Shown here: positions 28,949 to 39,563 of the stretch, one piece after another
Numbering within the stretch: position 1 is the stretch's first letter
How the letters are laid out: each line of letters opens with the position of its first letter
Assembly: GCA_900759445.1 (NCBI GenBank)
Contig: CAAEVH010000058.1
Location: 1 to 64,000 of the forward strand
DNA length: 64,000 bases
Direction of reading: 5' to 3'
Source of the DNA: an uncultured Raoultella sp.
GTDB lineage: Bacteria > Pseudomonadota > Gammaproteobacteria > Enterobacterales > Enterobacteriaceae
Notes under the pieces: generated by a model
Told to the model about the DNA's origin: nothing
What the model saw: the letters and a program-made list of their open reading frames with translations, nothing else
The model's database searches: none
Translations under genes and position numbers: made by a program

Positions 28949-31143
28949 AACATTTCCCCTTTCAACAGAGCGTGTTGCGCGCTTTGTTGCTTAATCACGT
29001 AGCACCACACCTGTTTACGACCGTCGTGTTCTTCGATGTAGACACCCTGGAGTTCAGGCGCAAAACCCGGTAGCAAATTGATTCCTTCTTCCAGTGCGCT
29101 GAAGTAACGTAATACTGAACCGCCCCAGATTTCACCCGGAACCACACACAGCACGCCCGGAGGATAAGGCAGCGCGCCTTCTGCCGCGATGCGACCTTCA
29201 GCGTCCGGCAGACGCACCAGTTCAACTTCACCACGCAGATATGCATAGTTGGCATCCTGGGGATTCATGCTGACGCGCGGGAAATGTGCCTTACGGAACA
29301 TCTCTTTCTGTAGCAGCTTCACGTTGTGACGCGCATACAAATCGTGCATCTCCTGGCACAGCTGGCGCAGGGTGTAACCGGCGTAACGGGCTTCATGCTG
29401 CTTGTAGATCGAGGGCAGAACCTCGGCTAGCGGGGCATCGGCTTCCAGCAGTTTTTCGAAACGTACCAGCAGGGCGACAAGCTGCTGCAACTTCGCCATA
29501 TCTTCTGCGGGGGTCAGCAGGAACAGGATGGAGTTGAGGTCGCATTTTTCGGGCACCACACCATTTTCGCGCAGGAAGTTAGCCAGAATGGTAGCCGGAA
29601 CGCCGAAGGTATCGTATTCGCCGTTACGTGCATTAATACCCGGAGTGGTGAGCAGCAATTTGCATGGATCTACAAAGTACTGGTGTTCGGCATACCCTTC
29701 AAAAGCATGCCAGTGTTCACCGGGGACAAAATGGAAGAAACGCAGGTCGCTGGCGATTACAGCGGTGGGATAAGCCTGCCACGGTTTACCTTCTACTATC
29801 TCCGGCACGAACGGGCGGAAATGGTGGCAGTTTTCCAGGATCAACTTACGAGTATCAATTCCGTTGACGACGCAGTCCATCCACATGTTGCGCCCGCTGA
29901 CGCCTTCATGCATTTTGGCGTTGATGTCCAGTGCGGCAAAGAGCGGATAGAACGGGCTGGTGGAGGCGTGCATCATGAACGCGTTATTCATTCGTTTATG
30001 AGGCACGTAGCGAGACTGGCCTTTAATATGGCTGTCTTTTTTGTGGATCTGCGAAGTCTGAGAGAAGCCTGCCTGTTGTTTGTGCACTGACTGGGTGACC
30101 AGAATGCCGGGGTCATTTTCGTTAAGATCCAGCAACAGCGGAGAGCAATCGGCCATCATCGGAATAAACTGCTCATAGCCAACCCACGCGGAGTCAAACA
30201 GGATGTAGTCGCACAGATGACCGATCTTATCCACCACCTGACGGGCGTTATAGATTGTGCCGTCGTAGGTACCTAACTGAATCACGGCCAGACGGAACGG
30301 ACGCTCATCTTTCGAACGTTGTGGCGCAACTTCACTCACCTGTTCACGTAGATAGCCTTCTTCAAAGCAGTGCGCGTCGATCCCGCCGATAAAGCCGTAC
30401 GGGTTACGCGCGGTTTCCAGATATACCGGCGTTGCCCCGGCCTGCAATAACGCGCCGTGGTGGTTTGACTTGTGGTTGTTGCGGTCGAATAACACCAGAT
30501 CGCCTGGGGTGAGCAATGCGTTAAGCACCACTTTGTTCGATGAGGAGGTCCCGTTCAGTACAAAGTAGGTCTTATCCGCGTTGAAAACTTTAGCTGCGTG
30601 CTGTTGTGCGATGCAGGGAGCGCCTTCGTGAATCAGCAGATCACCCATTGCGACATCGGCATTACACAAATCGGAGCGGAAAAGTGTTTCGCCGAAATAT
30701 TCGACAAACTGATTACCCGCAGGATGGCGACGGAAAAACTCGCCCCCCTGATGACCAGGACAATCAAAGGCGCTGTTACCCTGATTGACATAGTCGACAA
30801 GCGCACGGAAGAACGGCGGACGTAACTGCGTTTCATAATGGCTGGCGGCGGTTTCTAACTGCCGGCCATAAAAGGCGGTACGGGCTTCATTACATTCGAA
30901 TACACCTGAGATCCGCGGCAGATGTTCAGATGGAACACGTTCTTCATTTTCGGTGGCGATAAAAACAGGAATCCCATAGCCGGTGGCGTCAATTTCATCG
31001 AGTTTTCCACGTTCAATATCATTGATGGATAACACGATAGCAGCAACATCAATAAAATTACTTTCATCGATATTTACGCAAGAACGCTGCGTAGAAAAAC
31101 AATCAGGACAGGAACGGCTTACGGCAATTTTTAATTCTGACAT
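28945..31143 (-). CDS. speF: inducible ornithine decarboxylase SpeF
   Basis: 732 aa, as E. coli SpeF. It decarboxylates ornithine to putrescine and CO2 with PLP, consuming protons at low pH. The PLP-lysine is in SVHKQQAGFSQ; wing, core and C-terminal domains are present in the family order. The start at 31143 gives MSELKIAV. A two-codon longer start exists but lacks family support. It is translated under control of the speFL leader, with a long 5' UTR. Confidence 0.96.
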   Translation of the reverse strand: MSELKIAVSRSCPDCFSTQRSCVNIDESNFIDVAAIVLSINDIERGKLDEIDATGYGIPVFIATENEERVPSEHLPRISGVFECNEARTAFYGRQLETAASHYETQLRPPFFRALVDYVNQGNSAFDCPGHQGGEFFRRHPAGNQFVEYFGETLFRSDLCNADVAMGDLLIHEGAPCIAQQHAAKVFNADKTYFVLNGTSSSNKVVLNALLTPGDLVLFDRNNHKSNHHGALLQAGATPVYLETARNPYGFIGGIDAHCFEEGYLREQVSEVAPQRSKDERPFRLAVIQLGTYDGTIYNARQVVDKIGHLCDYILFDSAWVGYEQFIPMMADCSPLLLDLNENDPGILVTQSVHKQQAGFSQTSQIHKKDSHIKGQSRYVPHKRMNNAFMMHASTSPFYPLFAALDINAKMHEGVSGRNMWMDCVVNGIDTRKLILENCHHFRPFVPEIVEGKPWQAYPTAVIASDLRFFHFVPGEHWHAFEGYAEHQYFVDPCKLLLTTPGINARNGEYDTFGVPATILANFLRENGVVPEKCDLNSILFLLTPAEDMAKLQQLVALLVRFEKLLEADAPLAEVLPSIYKQHEARYAGYTLRQLCQEMHDLYARHNVKLLQKEMFRKAHFPRVSMNPQDANYAYLRGEVELVRLPDAEGRIAAEGALPYPPGVLCVVPGEIWGGSVLRYFSALEEGINLLPGFAPELQGVYIEEHDGRKQVWCYVIKQQSAQHALLKGEML

Positions 31144-31178
31144 TTTCATCTCTTTATTTTTAGGTAATAGCAGGTCCT

Positions 31179-31200
31179 CAATTTCTCAAATGAGAAATTG
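31179..31200. promoter_or_regulatory. 20-bp inverted repeat in the speF leader
   Basis: CAATTTCTCA, two bases, then TGAGAAATTG are a perfect 10-bp inverted repeat about 36 nt before the speF start. It could form an RNA hairpin near the ribosome-binding site or serve as an RNase III substrate. The role is inferred. Confidence 0.5.
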
Positions 31201-31382
31201 ATAACTCCGGAAAAAAAGCAAAGTCATACCGCTGATAAATAAATCAGTAAATTGCTTTTTTGAAGATGCAATAAACCCTAACCGGTCCGGTCACAGGTAA
31301 TACAGGGTTATGCAGGGAGAGCACTGCGGATACAGGCGTTAGCCTGCGATACAGAGAGTCAGGAAGACCTGTATACTTGAGT

Positions 31383-31407
31383 GCCCTTAGTCGGAAGACT
31401 AACGGGC
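31383..31407 (-). promoter_or_regulatory. hairpin at the end of speFL
   Basis: On the reverse strand GCCCGTTAGTC, a TTCC loop and GACTAAGGGC form a stem with a one-base bulge. Its 5' arm contains the last two codons and stop of speFL, so a ribosome stalled at the stop codon would prevent it forming. Confidence 0.6.
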
Positions 31408-31503
31408 ATTAAAGAAATGAAAGTCGAAACTGTTGCGGTGGGCAAACATCATAATATGCGTTGTTCGCCTTATATGTGGCATTGTACGGCTATTATTTTC
31501 CAT
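31399..31503 (-). CDS. speFL: speFL, ornithine-sensing leader peptide
   Basis: A 34-aa leader ORF (MENNSRTMPHIRRTTHIMMF then AHRNSFDFHFFNAR) about 250 nt upstream of speF. In E. coli and Salmonella ribosomes arrest on SpeFL in the presence of ornithine, which prevents premature Rho-dependent termination and induces speF. The sequence agrees with E. coli SpeFL as I recall it, with one difference (Met for Lys in HIMKFA). A longer reading of 72 codons is open, but the known 34-residue form is preferred. Confidence 0.9.
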   Translation of the reverse strand: MENNSRTMPHIRRTTHIMMFAHRNSFDFHFFNAR

Positions 31504-31617
31504 TTTAGTTACCTTTACTGGATAAGTGGAAGGTGCGGGTATTTTATCCAGGAAATGGCTATGAACTGTGAAGAAGATCAATAAAAAACGATCGTTTATA
31601 AAATATTTAGTCGCCAT

Positions 31618-31781
31618 TTATGCATAGTGCGAGACAAGATGCTGTTTTGTTGTTTATATGTTATTTATTTGTATTTTATTATTTTTTTACAATATTCTAC
31701 TGGCTGCATAATAAGTATTATGCAGTGGAATGAGTAATGAAAAATATATTTATTAATTAATCAGAAAAAATGAATAAGAAT
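31618..31781. other. AT-rich region between speFL and kdpE
   Basis: This 164-bp stretch is very AT-rich with poly-T runs (31676-31690). It should carry the speF promoter region, but no confident promoter, hairpin or ORF was identified. kdpE ends at 31782. Confidence 0.5.
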
Positions 31782-32459
31782 TCACGGCATAAACCGATAG
31801 CCAATTCCGGTTTCGGTCAGAAAATGACGCGGACGGGCCGGGTCCAGTTCCAGCTTCTGGCGCAGGTGCCCCATATAAATACGTAGATAGTGACTATGTT
31901 CGACGGCGTTCGGTCCCCAAACCTGATTTAACAACTGGCGTTGCGTCAGTACCTTCCCGGCATTATTTAGCAGAACCGCTAACAGACGAAACTCAATCGG
32001 CGTCAAATGAATTTCCTCGTCACCACGGTGAACGAGGCGCGCGGCAATATCCACTTTGACGTTGGAAAAATGTACCACCGGTTCGGGAGACGCACCGCTG
32101 GCGTGGCGACGCAATGCCACGCGCAATCTCGCCTGTAGCTCGCCAATACCAAAGGGTTTACTGAGATAGTCATCGGCACCGGCATCCAGCGCAGCAATTT
32201 TATCGCTTTCCTCACTGCGGGCTGAAAGCACAATCACCGGAATCGCGCTCCATTGTCGCAGGTCGCGAATAAAATCAATGCCGTCGCCGTCCGGCAGGCC
32301 GAGATCGAGAATGATGAGATCGGGTTTTCGCGTGGCGGCTTCCAACAGACCACGTTGCAGCGTTTCCGCTTCATATACACGCAGGCCATCGGCTTCCAGC
32401 GCAGTGCGCAGAAAGCGGCGAATGGCATGTTCATCTTCAACAATCAGTACGTTCGTCAC
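31782..32459 (-). CDS. kdpE: response regulator KdpE
   Basis: 225 aa, OmpR/PhoB family, as in E. coli KdpE. The receiver domain has acidic residues in VEDE (8-10), phospho-Asp52 in LDLGLP, and Lys of SKPFG. The C-terminal winged helix (TPIEFRLLAVL ... NQVWGPNAVEHSHYLRIYMGHLR) binds the kdpFABC promoter. It activates kdp at low potassium. Its start overlaps the end of kdpD by four bases (ATGA). Confidence 0.96.
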   Translation of the reverse strand: MTNVLIVEDEHAIRRFLRTALEADGLRVYEAETLQRGLLEAATRKPDLIILDLGLPDGDGIDFIRDLRQWSAIPVIVLSARSEESDKIAALDAGADDYLSKPFGIGELQARLRVALRRHASGASPEPVVHFSNVKVDIAARLVHRGDEEIHLTPIEFRLLAVLLNNAGKVLTQRQLLNQVWGPNAVEHSHYLRIYMGHLRQKLELDPARPRHFLTETGIGYRFMP

Positions 32460-35140
32460 ATATCCTCATGAAAATCTTCAAGTTCAGGGGGGATTTCCTG
32501 GGGCAGTGTAACACGAAAACAGGCTCCTCCTTGCGCGCGATTGTGGACCGAAATAGTACCGCCGTGCACGTCCACAATAGCCTGACAAATTGCCAGCCCC
32601 AGCCCAACGCCGGGCACCGATGACTCTTTATTTCCCCGGGAAAATTTGTCAAAAACGCGCTGTTCCATACCCGACGGAATACCCGGCCCATTATCCCAGA
32701 CGTCCAGTTGCAGATGTGCGCCATCGACGCTGGCATCAATACCGATTTGCGCCTGTGGCCCCGCGTATTTGACGGCGTTTTCCAACAGGTTAATCAGCAC
32801 CCGTTCAAAGAGCGGACCATCGACGTGAATCAGTGTTAACGGTTCAGGTAACGACAGATTTATCGGGGCAGAGAGACCGGGCTCCAGCATCTGCAGGGCG
32901 CTGCCGACCACCTCTTCCAGCGTTAACCACTCCTTCTTAAGATTAAAGCCGCCAGACTGAATTCGCGCCATATCCAGCAGGTTATTAACCAGTCGGGTAG
33001 TATTCAGAACGTGCTGGCGAATCTCACTGGCCTGGCGCGCATGCGGCGATCCCTCGCTGGCCAGATCCAGTGTTAAGATTTCCGCCTGACCGAACAACAC
33101 CGTCAACGGCGTGCGCAAATCGTGGGACAGAGCAGCGAGCAGGGCGTTGCGAATGCTTTCGCGCTCGCTGGCAAACCGCGCCTGCTCTTCGCTGGCGGTC
33201 AGCGTCAGGCGCTCCAGCGCACTGGCTACCAGTAGAGTGAAGGTTTCCAGCAGGCGTTGCTGTTCGGGGATCATAAGTTGGCGTAAATTTCCCGGTTCGA
33301 CCACCAGTAGCCCATGCGTTTTATCGGCGCTTTTTAACGGTAAAATCTGATACGGCACGCCCGGTAACGTGTCGGTGCCTGCACCGGCCGGTTGCCCTTT
33401 GTCAAAGCTCCATTGGGCAATGGCGTCATCCCACGGTGTCATGCCCTGTTGATGGGTGAGCGGGGCCAGCTTACCGTTCTCACCGGGCAGTAAAACCTGG
33501 CTGCGGGCCTGAAACGTTGAAGCGATAAACTGTTCACTGGTGGCGGCGATATCCGTCTGACTCCGACCGACGGCCAGCGCTTTCGACATCTCATACAAAT
33601 GACGCGTACGCTGTTCACGATAACGCGCAACCCGCGCCTGATAACGCACCCCGGCGGTCAGATTACCAATAACCAGCCCTACCGTTAGCATTACGGCAAA
33701 GGTGAGCAGGTACTGAACGTCTGAAACGGCCAGCGTCCCGCGTGGGGCAATAAAGAAGAGATCGAAGCTGGCGACGTTAATAAAGGTTGCCAGCACTGAT
33801 GGCCAGCGTCCGTAAAAGAGTGCGATAACTACCACACCCAATAAATAGATCATCACCAGGTTGGCGGCGTCAAAGGCCATTAGCCACTGCATGGCGATTA
33901 GCGTAATGATGGCGCACAGCGCAACGGCAACCACACAGCCCTGAATTTGGACCCGCCATTTATCCTTAAAGGTCCGGCTATCTGTCGTTTGCAGCACAGG
34001 GCGTGAAGGGGGCTCATCGAGCGCAACAATCATCAGGTCGAGATCCGGTGCGCGATGAGCGAGTTTGTCGGCAAAGGAATCGCTACGCCACCAGCGACGC
34101 GTAGTCGGGCGTCCGAGCACAATTTTTCCCAGATTATGCTCACGGGCATAGTGGACTACCGCTTTGTCTTCGGCGGGATCGGACAGGGTGGCTGTTTCTG
34201 CGCCTAACTCCTGAGCCAGCCGCAGAGCGCTTAAAATTGCGCGGCGTTGTTTTTCGGGCAGTCGGTGCAGCGCTGGCGTTTCGACATACACCGCATGCCA
34301 GACGCTGCCGAGACGCGCCGCCAGACGTGCGGCGGCGCGTACCAGTTTTTCGCTGCCGGTATTGTGCCCAATGCACAGTAAAATAGCGTCGCGGGTATGC
34401 CAGACTTTCTCTTCTCCCGGACGTCCTCGCCAGGCGCGCATCTGATCGTCTACCCGATCAGCCGTGCGGCGCAGGGCCAGTTCACGTAGCGCGATCAGAT
34501 TACCTTTGCGAAAGAAATGCTCGATTGCTCTTTCAGCCTGACCGGCGATATAGACCTTGCCTTCGTTCAGGCGCTGGCGCAAATCGTCGGGGGGGAGATC
34601 GACCAGCACCACATCGTCGGCGGCATCGAAAAAAGGGTCGGGTACGGTTTCACGAACCTGAATGCCGGTAACGCCGCTGACCACGTCATTGAGACTTTCC
34701 AGATGCTGCACGTTAACGGTAGTAAAAACATCAATCCCGGCTTCCAGCAGCTCTTCAATGTCCTGCCAGCGCTTAGGATGCCGTGAGCCTGGCGCATTAC
34801 TGTGCGCCAGTTCATCCATCAAAATGAGCGCCGGACGGCGGGCCAGCGCCGCGTCGAGATCGAACTCATTGATATGGCGGCCGTGACGCGCTTGTCGCTT
34901 TAGCGGCAAGATGCTGAGGCCGTCCAACAGCGCGGCGGTCTCTTTGCGTCCATGGGTTTCCACCACGCCAATCAGCACATCTAACCCTTGCGCCCGCAGT
35001 CGCTGGGCCTCTGCCAGCATGGCCCAGGTTTTGCCGACGCCAGCACAGGCACCGAAGAAAATTTTCAGTTTTCCCCGGTGCGGGGCCGTGGTCTGCTCCA
35101 GCAGGCGATCGGGGTCGGGGCGTAAGGGTTCGTTATGCAT
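32456..35140 (-). CDS. kdpD: sensor histidine kinase KdpD
   Basis: 894 aa, as E. coli KdpD. The N-terminal KdpD domain has an ATP-binding Walker-A-like FGACAGVGKTWAM (about residues 30-42), then a universal-stress-protein-like domain. Four transmembrane helices follow near residues 400-500, then GAF and kinase domains. The phosphoacceptor His is in ALSHDLRTPL, and the ATP-binding boxes are NLLENAVKY, DNGPGIP and GVGLGLAI. It senses potassium limitation and osmotic stress and phosphorylates KdpE. Ten nt lie between kdpC and kdpD. Confidence 0.96.
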   Translation of the reverse strand: MHNEPLRPDPDRLLEQTTAPHRGKLKIFFGACAGVGKTWAMLAEAQRLRAQGLDVLIGVVETHGRKETAALLDGLSILPLKRQARHGRHINEFDLDAALARRPALILMDELAHSNAPGSRHPKRWQDIEELLEAGIDVFTTVNVQHLESLNDVVSGVTGIQVRETVPDPFFDAADDVVLVDLPPDDLRQRLNEGKVYIAGQAERAIEHFFRKGNLIALRELALRRTADRVDDQMRAWRGRPGEEKVWHTRDAILLCIGHNTGSEKLVRAAARLAARLGSVWHAVYVETPALHRLPEKQRRAILSALRLAQELGAETATLSDPAEDKAVVHYAREHNLGKIVLGRPTTRRWWRSDSFADKLAHRAPDLDLMIVALDEPPSRPVLQTTDSRTFKDKWRVQIQGCVVAVALCAIITLIAMQWLMAFDAANLVMIYLLGVVVIALFYGRWPSVLATFINVASFDLFFIAPRGTLAVSDVQYLLTFAVMLTVGLVIGNLTAGVRYQARVARYREQRTRHLYEMSKALAVGRSQTDIAATSEQFIASTFQARSQVLLPGENGKLAPLTHQQGMTPWDDAIAQWSFDKGQPAGAGTDTLPGVPYQILPLKSADKTHGLLVVEPGNLRQLMIPEQQRLLETFTLLVASALERLTLTASEEQARFASERESIRNALLAALSHDLRTPLTVLFGQAEILTLDLASEGSPHARQASEIRQHVLNTTRLVNNLLDMARIQSGGFNLKKEWLTLEEVVGSALQMLEPGLSAPINLSLPEPLTLIHVDGPLFERVLINLLENAVKYAGPQAQIGIDASVDGAHLQLDVWDNGPGIPSGMEQRVFDKFSRGNKESSVPGVGLGLAICQAIVDVHGGTISVHNRAQGGACFRVTLPQEIPPELEDFHEDM

Positions 35141-35150
35141 GTCCTTTTTC

Positions 35151-35717
35151 TCAGTGCTTATCCAGCGCTAAATTAAGTTCCACCAGGTTCACCACCGGCT
35201 GACCGATAAAACTGACCAACGGCTTGTGCGTATATTGTGCAACCAACCGCGTAACCTCTTCAACGCTGAGGTTGCGAGCCTGCGCCACGCGGGGAATTTG
35301 CCAGGCCACCGCGGCTGGCGTCAGGTTGTTATCCAGCCCGCTGGAAGAAGCCGTTACCAGCTCTACCGGGACGGCAGGATTGGCCTGCGGGTTGGCGGCA
35401 CGCAGTGCGGCAATCCGGCTTTGCAGCTGTTTATCCAGTTCCGGGTTGCTGGCTGCCAGATTACTGCCGCCTGAAGCCATTGGATTATAGGGCATTTCAG
35501 CTGTGGCAGACGGACGCCCCTGAAAATAACCGGCAGCGGTAAAATGTTGCCCGATGAGCTCTGAGCCGCGAACAACCTGACCTTCGCTAAGAAGCGAACC
35601 GTTAGCCTGGTGGGGAAACCACCACTGCCCCAGCGCGGTCGTCAGCAACGGGTAAGCCCCGCCGGTGATAAGCATCAGGAAAATCAATGTTGATAATGCA
35701 GGACGTAATCCACTCAT
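35151..35717 (-). CDS. kdpC: potassium-transporting ATPase subunit KdpC
   Basis: 188 aa (E. coli 190). A single N-terminal transmembrane helix ([20 protein letters not shown]) is followed by a periplasmic domain with [13 protein letters not shown] and the C-terminal [15 protein letters not shown]. It stabilises the KdpFABC complex and helps potassium binding. The start at 35717 (MSGLRPAL) has GAGG seven bases upstream; an alternative four codons earlier is less likely. It lies eight bases after kdpB. Confidence 0.94.
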   Translation of the reverse strand: MSGLRPALSTLIFLMLITGGAYPLLTTALGQWWFPHQANGSLLSEGQVVRGSELIGQHFTAAGYFQGRPSATAEMPYNPMASGGSNLAASNPELDKQLQSRIAALRAANPQANPAVPVELVTASSSGLDNNLTPAAVAWQIPRVAQARNLSVEEVTRLVAQYTHKPLVSFIGQPVVNLVELNLALDKH

Positions 35718-35725
35718 CTGAAACC

Positions 35726-37774
35726 TCACACCAGACCCAGCAGGGTCAGCAGTAAATCAATCGCTTTGATACCGATAAACGGCACAACCAAACCGCCCAG
35801 ACCATAGATCCACAAATTGCGGCGCAACATCGCGGATGCGGACAAAGGTTTGTAGCTCACGCCTTTTAGCGCCAGCGGGATCAGAAAGACGATAACCAGC
35901 GCGTTAAAGATAACCGCGCTGAGGATCGCCGAGTCTGGCGAATGCAGTCCCATCATGTTCAGCGCATTGAGCTGCGGATAGGTGGCGGCGAATGCGGCCG
36001 GGATAATAGCGAAATACTTCGCGACGTCGTTGGCAATACTGAAAGTGGTCAGCGAACCGCGCGTCATCAGCATTTGTTTACCAATGTGCACTACTTCAAT
36101 CAGTTTGGTGGGGTTGGAGTCGAGATCCACCATGTTACCTGCTTCTTTCGCTGCCTGGGTTCCAGAGTTCATGGCGACCGCAACGTCGGCCTGCGCTAGG
36201 GCAGGAGCGTCATTGGTTCCGTCGCCGGTCATTGCCACCAGACGACCTTCCGCTTGATACTGACGAATCAGCGCCAGCTTGGCTTCCGGCGTGGCTTCAG
36301 CTAAGAAGTCATCCACTCCGGCCTCAGCGGCGATCGCGGCAGCGGTCAGGCGGTTATCGCCGGTGATCATCACCGTTTTAATCCCCATTTTGCGCAGTTG
36401 AGCAAAACGTTCTTTGATCCCGCCTTTCACAATATCTTTCAGCGCAATCACACCCAGTACGTGGGAGCCTTCGGCAACCACCAGCGGCGTTGAGCCAAGG
36501 CGAGCGACGCTTTCGACCTTCTGCTCCACATCGGCGGGAAAGTGGCCGCCGTTGGCTTCAACGTGCCGACGAATGGCATCGACCGACCCTTTGCGGATCA
36601 TTCGGTTGTCGATGTTGATGCCGCTCATCCGGCTTTGGGCGGTAAACGGCACAAAGGTAGCGTGCAGCGATTGCACGTCGCGAATACGCAGATTAAAGCG
36701 CTGTTTTGCCAGGATCACGATGCTGCGGCCTTCCGGCGTTTCATCGGCCAGCGATGAAAGCTGTGCGGCGTCGGCCAACGTTTTTTCGTCCACGCCGTGG
36801 GCGGGCAGAAAATCCGAAGCCTGACGGTTACCCAGCGTAATGGTGCCGGTTTTATCCAGCAGCAGTACGTCTACGTCACCTGCCGCCTCTACTGCACGTC
36901 CGCTGGTAGCGATGACATTTGCGCCCAGCATGCGGCTCATCCCGGCGACGCCAATCGCTGAGAGCAGTCCGCCTATCGTTGTAGGGATCAAGCACACAAG
37001 CAAGGCAACCAGCACCGTGATGCTGACCGCACTACCACCCCAGGCGGAAAACGGCCATAGCGTGGCGGTCGCCAGCAAAAAGATAATGGTCAGGGCAATC
37101 AGCAGGATCGTCAGGGCGATTTCATTGGGCGTTTTACGCCGCTGCGCGCCTTCAACCATGGCGATCATCCGGTCGAGGAACGTTTCACCAGGGTTGACGC
37201 TGCATTCGATAACCAGCCAGTCGGAGAGGATGCGGGTCCCGCCGGTGACGGAGGCGAAATCGCCACCGGATTCACGAATCACAGGCGCGGATTCACCGGT
37301 AATGGCACTTTCATCTACTGATGCGCCACCTTCAATGACCTCGCCGTCACACGGGATAATATCGCCAGCTTCCACCAGCACGATATCCCCTTTCCGTAAA
37401 TCATCGGCAGGAACGTGATCCATTGCCGCGCCGTATTTGGGTTCGCGAAGTTTGCGGGCGAAGGCGGTTTTTTTGACTCCCTTTAGGCTGTTAGCCTGAG
37501 CTTTACTGCGACCTTCTGCCAGCGCCTCAGCGAAGTTGGCGAACAGAACGGTAATCCACAGCCACAGACTTATCGCGCCGGTAAACCACGGGCTGCCCTT
37601 CATATGACCTGTTGCCATCGCCACCGTTAACAGGGTTGTTAACAAACTGCCCAGCCAGACGATAAACATCACCGGGTTACGCCACTGGGTATGTGGGCTT
37701 AATTTTTTCACGGCGTCCATCAGCGCCTGTGCGACCAGAGAGGGTTCGAACAGCGCCAGTTGCTTGCGACTCAT
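35726..37774 (-). CDS. kdpB: potassium-transporting P-type ATPase KdpB
   Basis: 682 aa, as E. coli KdpB. It is the ATP-hydrolysing subunit of high-affinity K+ uptake in the inner membrane. The phosphorylated Asp is in [12 protein letters not shown] near residue 307, with the actuator motif ITGESAPV and hinge [14 protein letters not shown]. Seven transmembrane segments are spread across the chain. It is followed by kdpC and preceded by kdpA, 20 bp apart. Confidence 0.97.
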   Translation of the reverse strand: MSRKQLALFEPSLVAQALMDAVKKLSPHTQWRNPVMFIVWLGSLLTTLLTVAMATGHMKGSPWFTGAISLWLWITVLFANFAEALAEGRSKAQANSLKGVKKTAFARKLREPKYGAAMDHVPADDLRKGDIVLVEAGDIIPCDGEVIEGGASVDESAITGESAPVIRESGGDFASVTGGTRILSDWLVIECSVNPGETFLDRMIAMVEGAQRRKTPNEIALTILLIALTIIFLLATATLWPFSAWGGSAVSITVLVALLVCLIPTTIGGLLSAIGVAGMSRMLGANVIATSGRAVEAAGDVDVLLLDKTGTITLGNRQASDFLPAHGVDEKTLADAAQLSSLADETPEGRSIVILAKQRFNLRIRDVQSLHATFVPFTAQSRMSGINIDNRMIRKGSVDAIRRHVEANGGHFPADVEQKVESVARLGSTPLVVAEGSHVLGVIALKDIVKGGIKERFAQLRKMGIKTVMITGDNRLTAAAIAAEAGVDDFLAEATPEAKLALIRQYQAEGRLVAMTGDGTNDAPALAQADVAVAMNSGTQAAKEAGNMVDLDSNPTKLIEVVHIGKQMLMTRGSLTTFSIANDVAKYFAIIPAAFAATYPQLNALNMMGLHSPDSAILSAVIFNALVIVFLIPLALKGVSYKPLSASAMLRRNLWIYGLGGLVVPFIGIKAIDLLLTLLGLV

Positions 37775-37794
37775 AGTAATGTGCTCCGCATCAC

Positions 37795-39474
37795 TCAGTG
37801 TAATGACAGGTATTCTGCGACCGGGCCAAGCGCCAGGGCAGGAACAAAGGTGAGAGCGCCAACCAGTAACACCGTACCGATTAACAACCCGACAAACAGC
37901 GCGCCGTGGGTAGGTAGCGTGCCTGGGCTTGCTGGCTGGATCTTTTTACTGACCAGCGACCCGGCAATAGCCATCACGGGGATGATCACGCCGAAGCGAC
38001 CGAAGAACATGCACAGGGCCAGCAGGCAGTTCCAGAACGGGCTATTGGCGCTTAATCCGGCAAAGGCGCTACCGTTGTTGTTCGAGGCAGACGACACGGC
38101 ATACAGGACTTCACTAAACCCGTGAGGACCTGGATTAAGCATGGCGCTGCGCCCGGCATCGCTCATCATGGCGATGGCTGTCCCGAGCAGGACCAGCGTA
38201 GGGGTGACCAGAATCGCCAGCGCGGTCATTTTCATTTCGCGCACGTCGATTTTCTTACCCAGATACTCCGGCGTACGGCCAATCATTAACCCGGCGATAA
38301 ATACCGCCAGCAGCACGAACAGCAGCATGCCGTACAGACCTGAACCCACACCGCCGAAGACCACTTCACCAATCTGCATCAGCCACATAGGTACCATGCC
38401 GCCCAGTGCGGTAAAGGAGTCATGCATCGCATCGACAGCCCCGCAGGATGCTGCTGTGGTGACGACGGAAAAGAGACTCGTGGCCAGCACGCCAAAGCGG
38501 CTCTCCTTGCCCTCCATGTTGATATTGCTGTCGGCACCGAATGCCATCAGGTGCGGGTTGCCCTGAACTTCGGCCCACATCACGACGGCAACGCAGACCA
38601 CAAAAATCAGTGACATGGCCCACAGTAAGGTCCGCCCCTGACGACGATCGCCCACTACATCACCAAAGGCAAAACACAGCGCGGTGGGAATTAAGAAAAT
38701 AGCCAGCATCTGTACCAGATTGGTCAGTGCGGTTGGGTTTTCAAACGGATGCGATGAGTTAGCGTTAAAGAATCCCCCTCCGTTAGTGCCGAGCATCTTA
38801 ATCGCTTCCTGTGAGGCGACTGGCCCCATTGGCAGCAGCTGTTTCACCCCTTCAAGGGTGGTGATGGGCTGATAAGGCAATATGTTTTGCAACGTACCTT
38901 GCTGAATGAAGAACAGGGCAATGAGCAACGCAATAGGGACGAGGATCCACAGCGTAATGCGAACCAGATCGACCCAGGCGTTGCCCAGCGTGTTCATACT
39001 CTGGCGTGTGAAAGCGCGGGTCAGGGCAAAAATCACCGCAATTCCGGTCGCCGCAGACAGGAAATTCTGCACGGTCAACCCGGCCATCTGGCTGAAATAG
39101 CTTAAGGTGGTTTCGCCAGCATAGGATTGCCAGTTGGTATTAGTGACAAAACTCACCGCCGTATTGAGCGCCAGATCCCACGAAAGCCCTGGTAGTTGCT
39201 GGGGATTTAGCGGCAGCAGGTTTTGCGCCATCAGCATCGAAAACAGGACCAGCAGGCCCAGCGCATTGAGAGCGAGGATAGCCAGCAGATACTGCCGCCA
39301 GTTCATCTCCTGCTGCGAGATGCCCAGACCGCGCCAGAGTAAATGCTCCGCGCCAACCAGACCCGGCAGGGGCGTATTGTTGATCAGTCGAGCCAGCCCA
39401 AATCCCAACGGTCTGGCGATGACAAATAGCACCAGCAAGAAACTGGCAATGAGTAAAAATCCTTGGGCTGCCAT
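37795..39474 (-). CDS. kdpA: potassium-transporting ATPase subunit KdpA
   Basis: 559 aa (E. coli 557), ten transmembrane helices, the K+-selective channel-like subunit of KdpFABC. The selectivity-filter repeats are [38 protein letters not shown] and [11 protein letters not shown]. The start at 39474 gives MAAQGFLL and overlaps the kdpF stop by one base (TGATG). An upstream extension of 48 codons is only the kdpF region read in another frame. Confidence 0.96.
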   Translation of the reverse strand: MAAQGFLLIASFLLVLFVIARPLGFGLARLINNTPLPGLVGAEHLLWRGLGISQQEMNWRQYLLAILALNALGLLVLFSMLMAQNLLPLNPQQLPGLSWDLALNTAVSFVTNTNWQSYAGETTLSYFSQMAGLTVQNFLSAATGIAVIFALTRAFTRQSMNTLGNAWVDLVRITLWILVPIALLIALFFIQQGTLQNILPYQPITTLEGVKQLLPMGPVASQEAIKMLGTNGGGFFNANSSHPFENPTALTNLVQMLAIFLIPTALCFAFGDVVGDRRQGRTLLWAMSLIFVVCVAVVMWAEVQGNPHLMAFGADSNINMEGKESRFGVLATSLFSVVTTAASCGAVDAMHDSFTALGGMVPMWLMQIGEVVFGGVGSGLYGMLLFVLLAVFIAGLMIGRTPEYLGKKIDVREMKMTALAILVTPTLVLLGTAIAMMSDAGRSAMLNPGPHGFSEVLYAVSSASNNNGSAFAGLSANSPFWNCLLALCMFFGRFGVIIPVMAIAGSLVSKKIQPASPGTLPTHGALFVGLLIGTVLLVGALTFVPALALGPVAEYLSLH

Positions 39475-39563
39475 CAGAACGCCTCCGCATTGATCAGGGC
39501 ATAGACCAGGTAACCTAATAATAAAAAGACCAGCACAATGCCGGTTATCACGCCTGCACTCAC
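39474..39563 (-). CDS. kdpF: KdpF, small membrane subunit
   Basis: A 29-aa hydrophobic peptide with a GTG start ([20 protein letters not shown] then YALINAEAF), nearly identical to E. coli KdpF. It is a single transmembrane helix that stabilises the KdpFABC complex. Its stop codon is fused with the kdpA start (TGATG). It is the first gene of kdpFABCDE and was found by reading the sequence upstream of kdpA. Confidence 0.9.
   Translation of the reverse strand: MSAGVITGIVLVFLLLGYLVYALINAEAF

Noticed and set aside
31504..31617. Thirty-eight extra N-terminal codons for speFL
   Set aside because: The known functional leader peptide is the 34-residue form; the extension has no conserved sequence.
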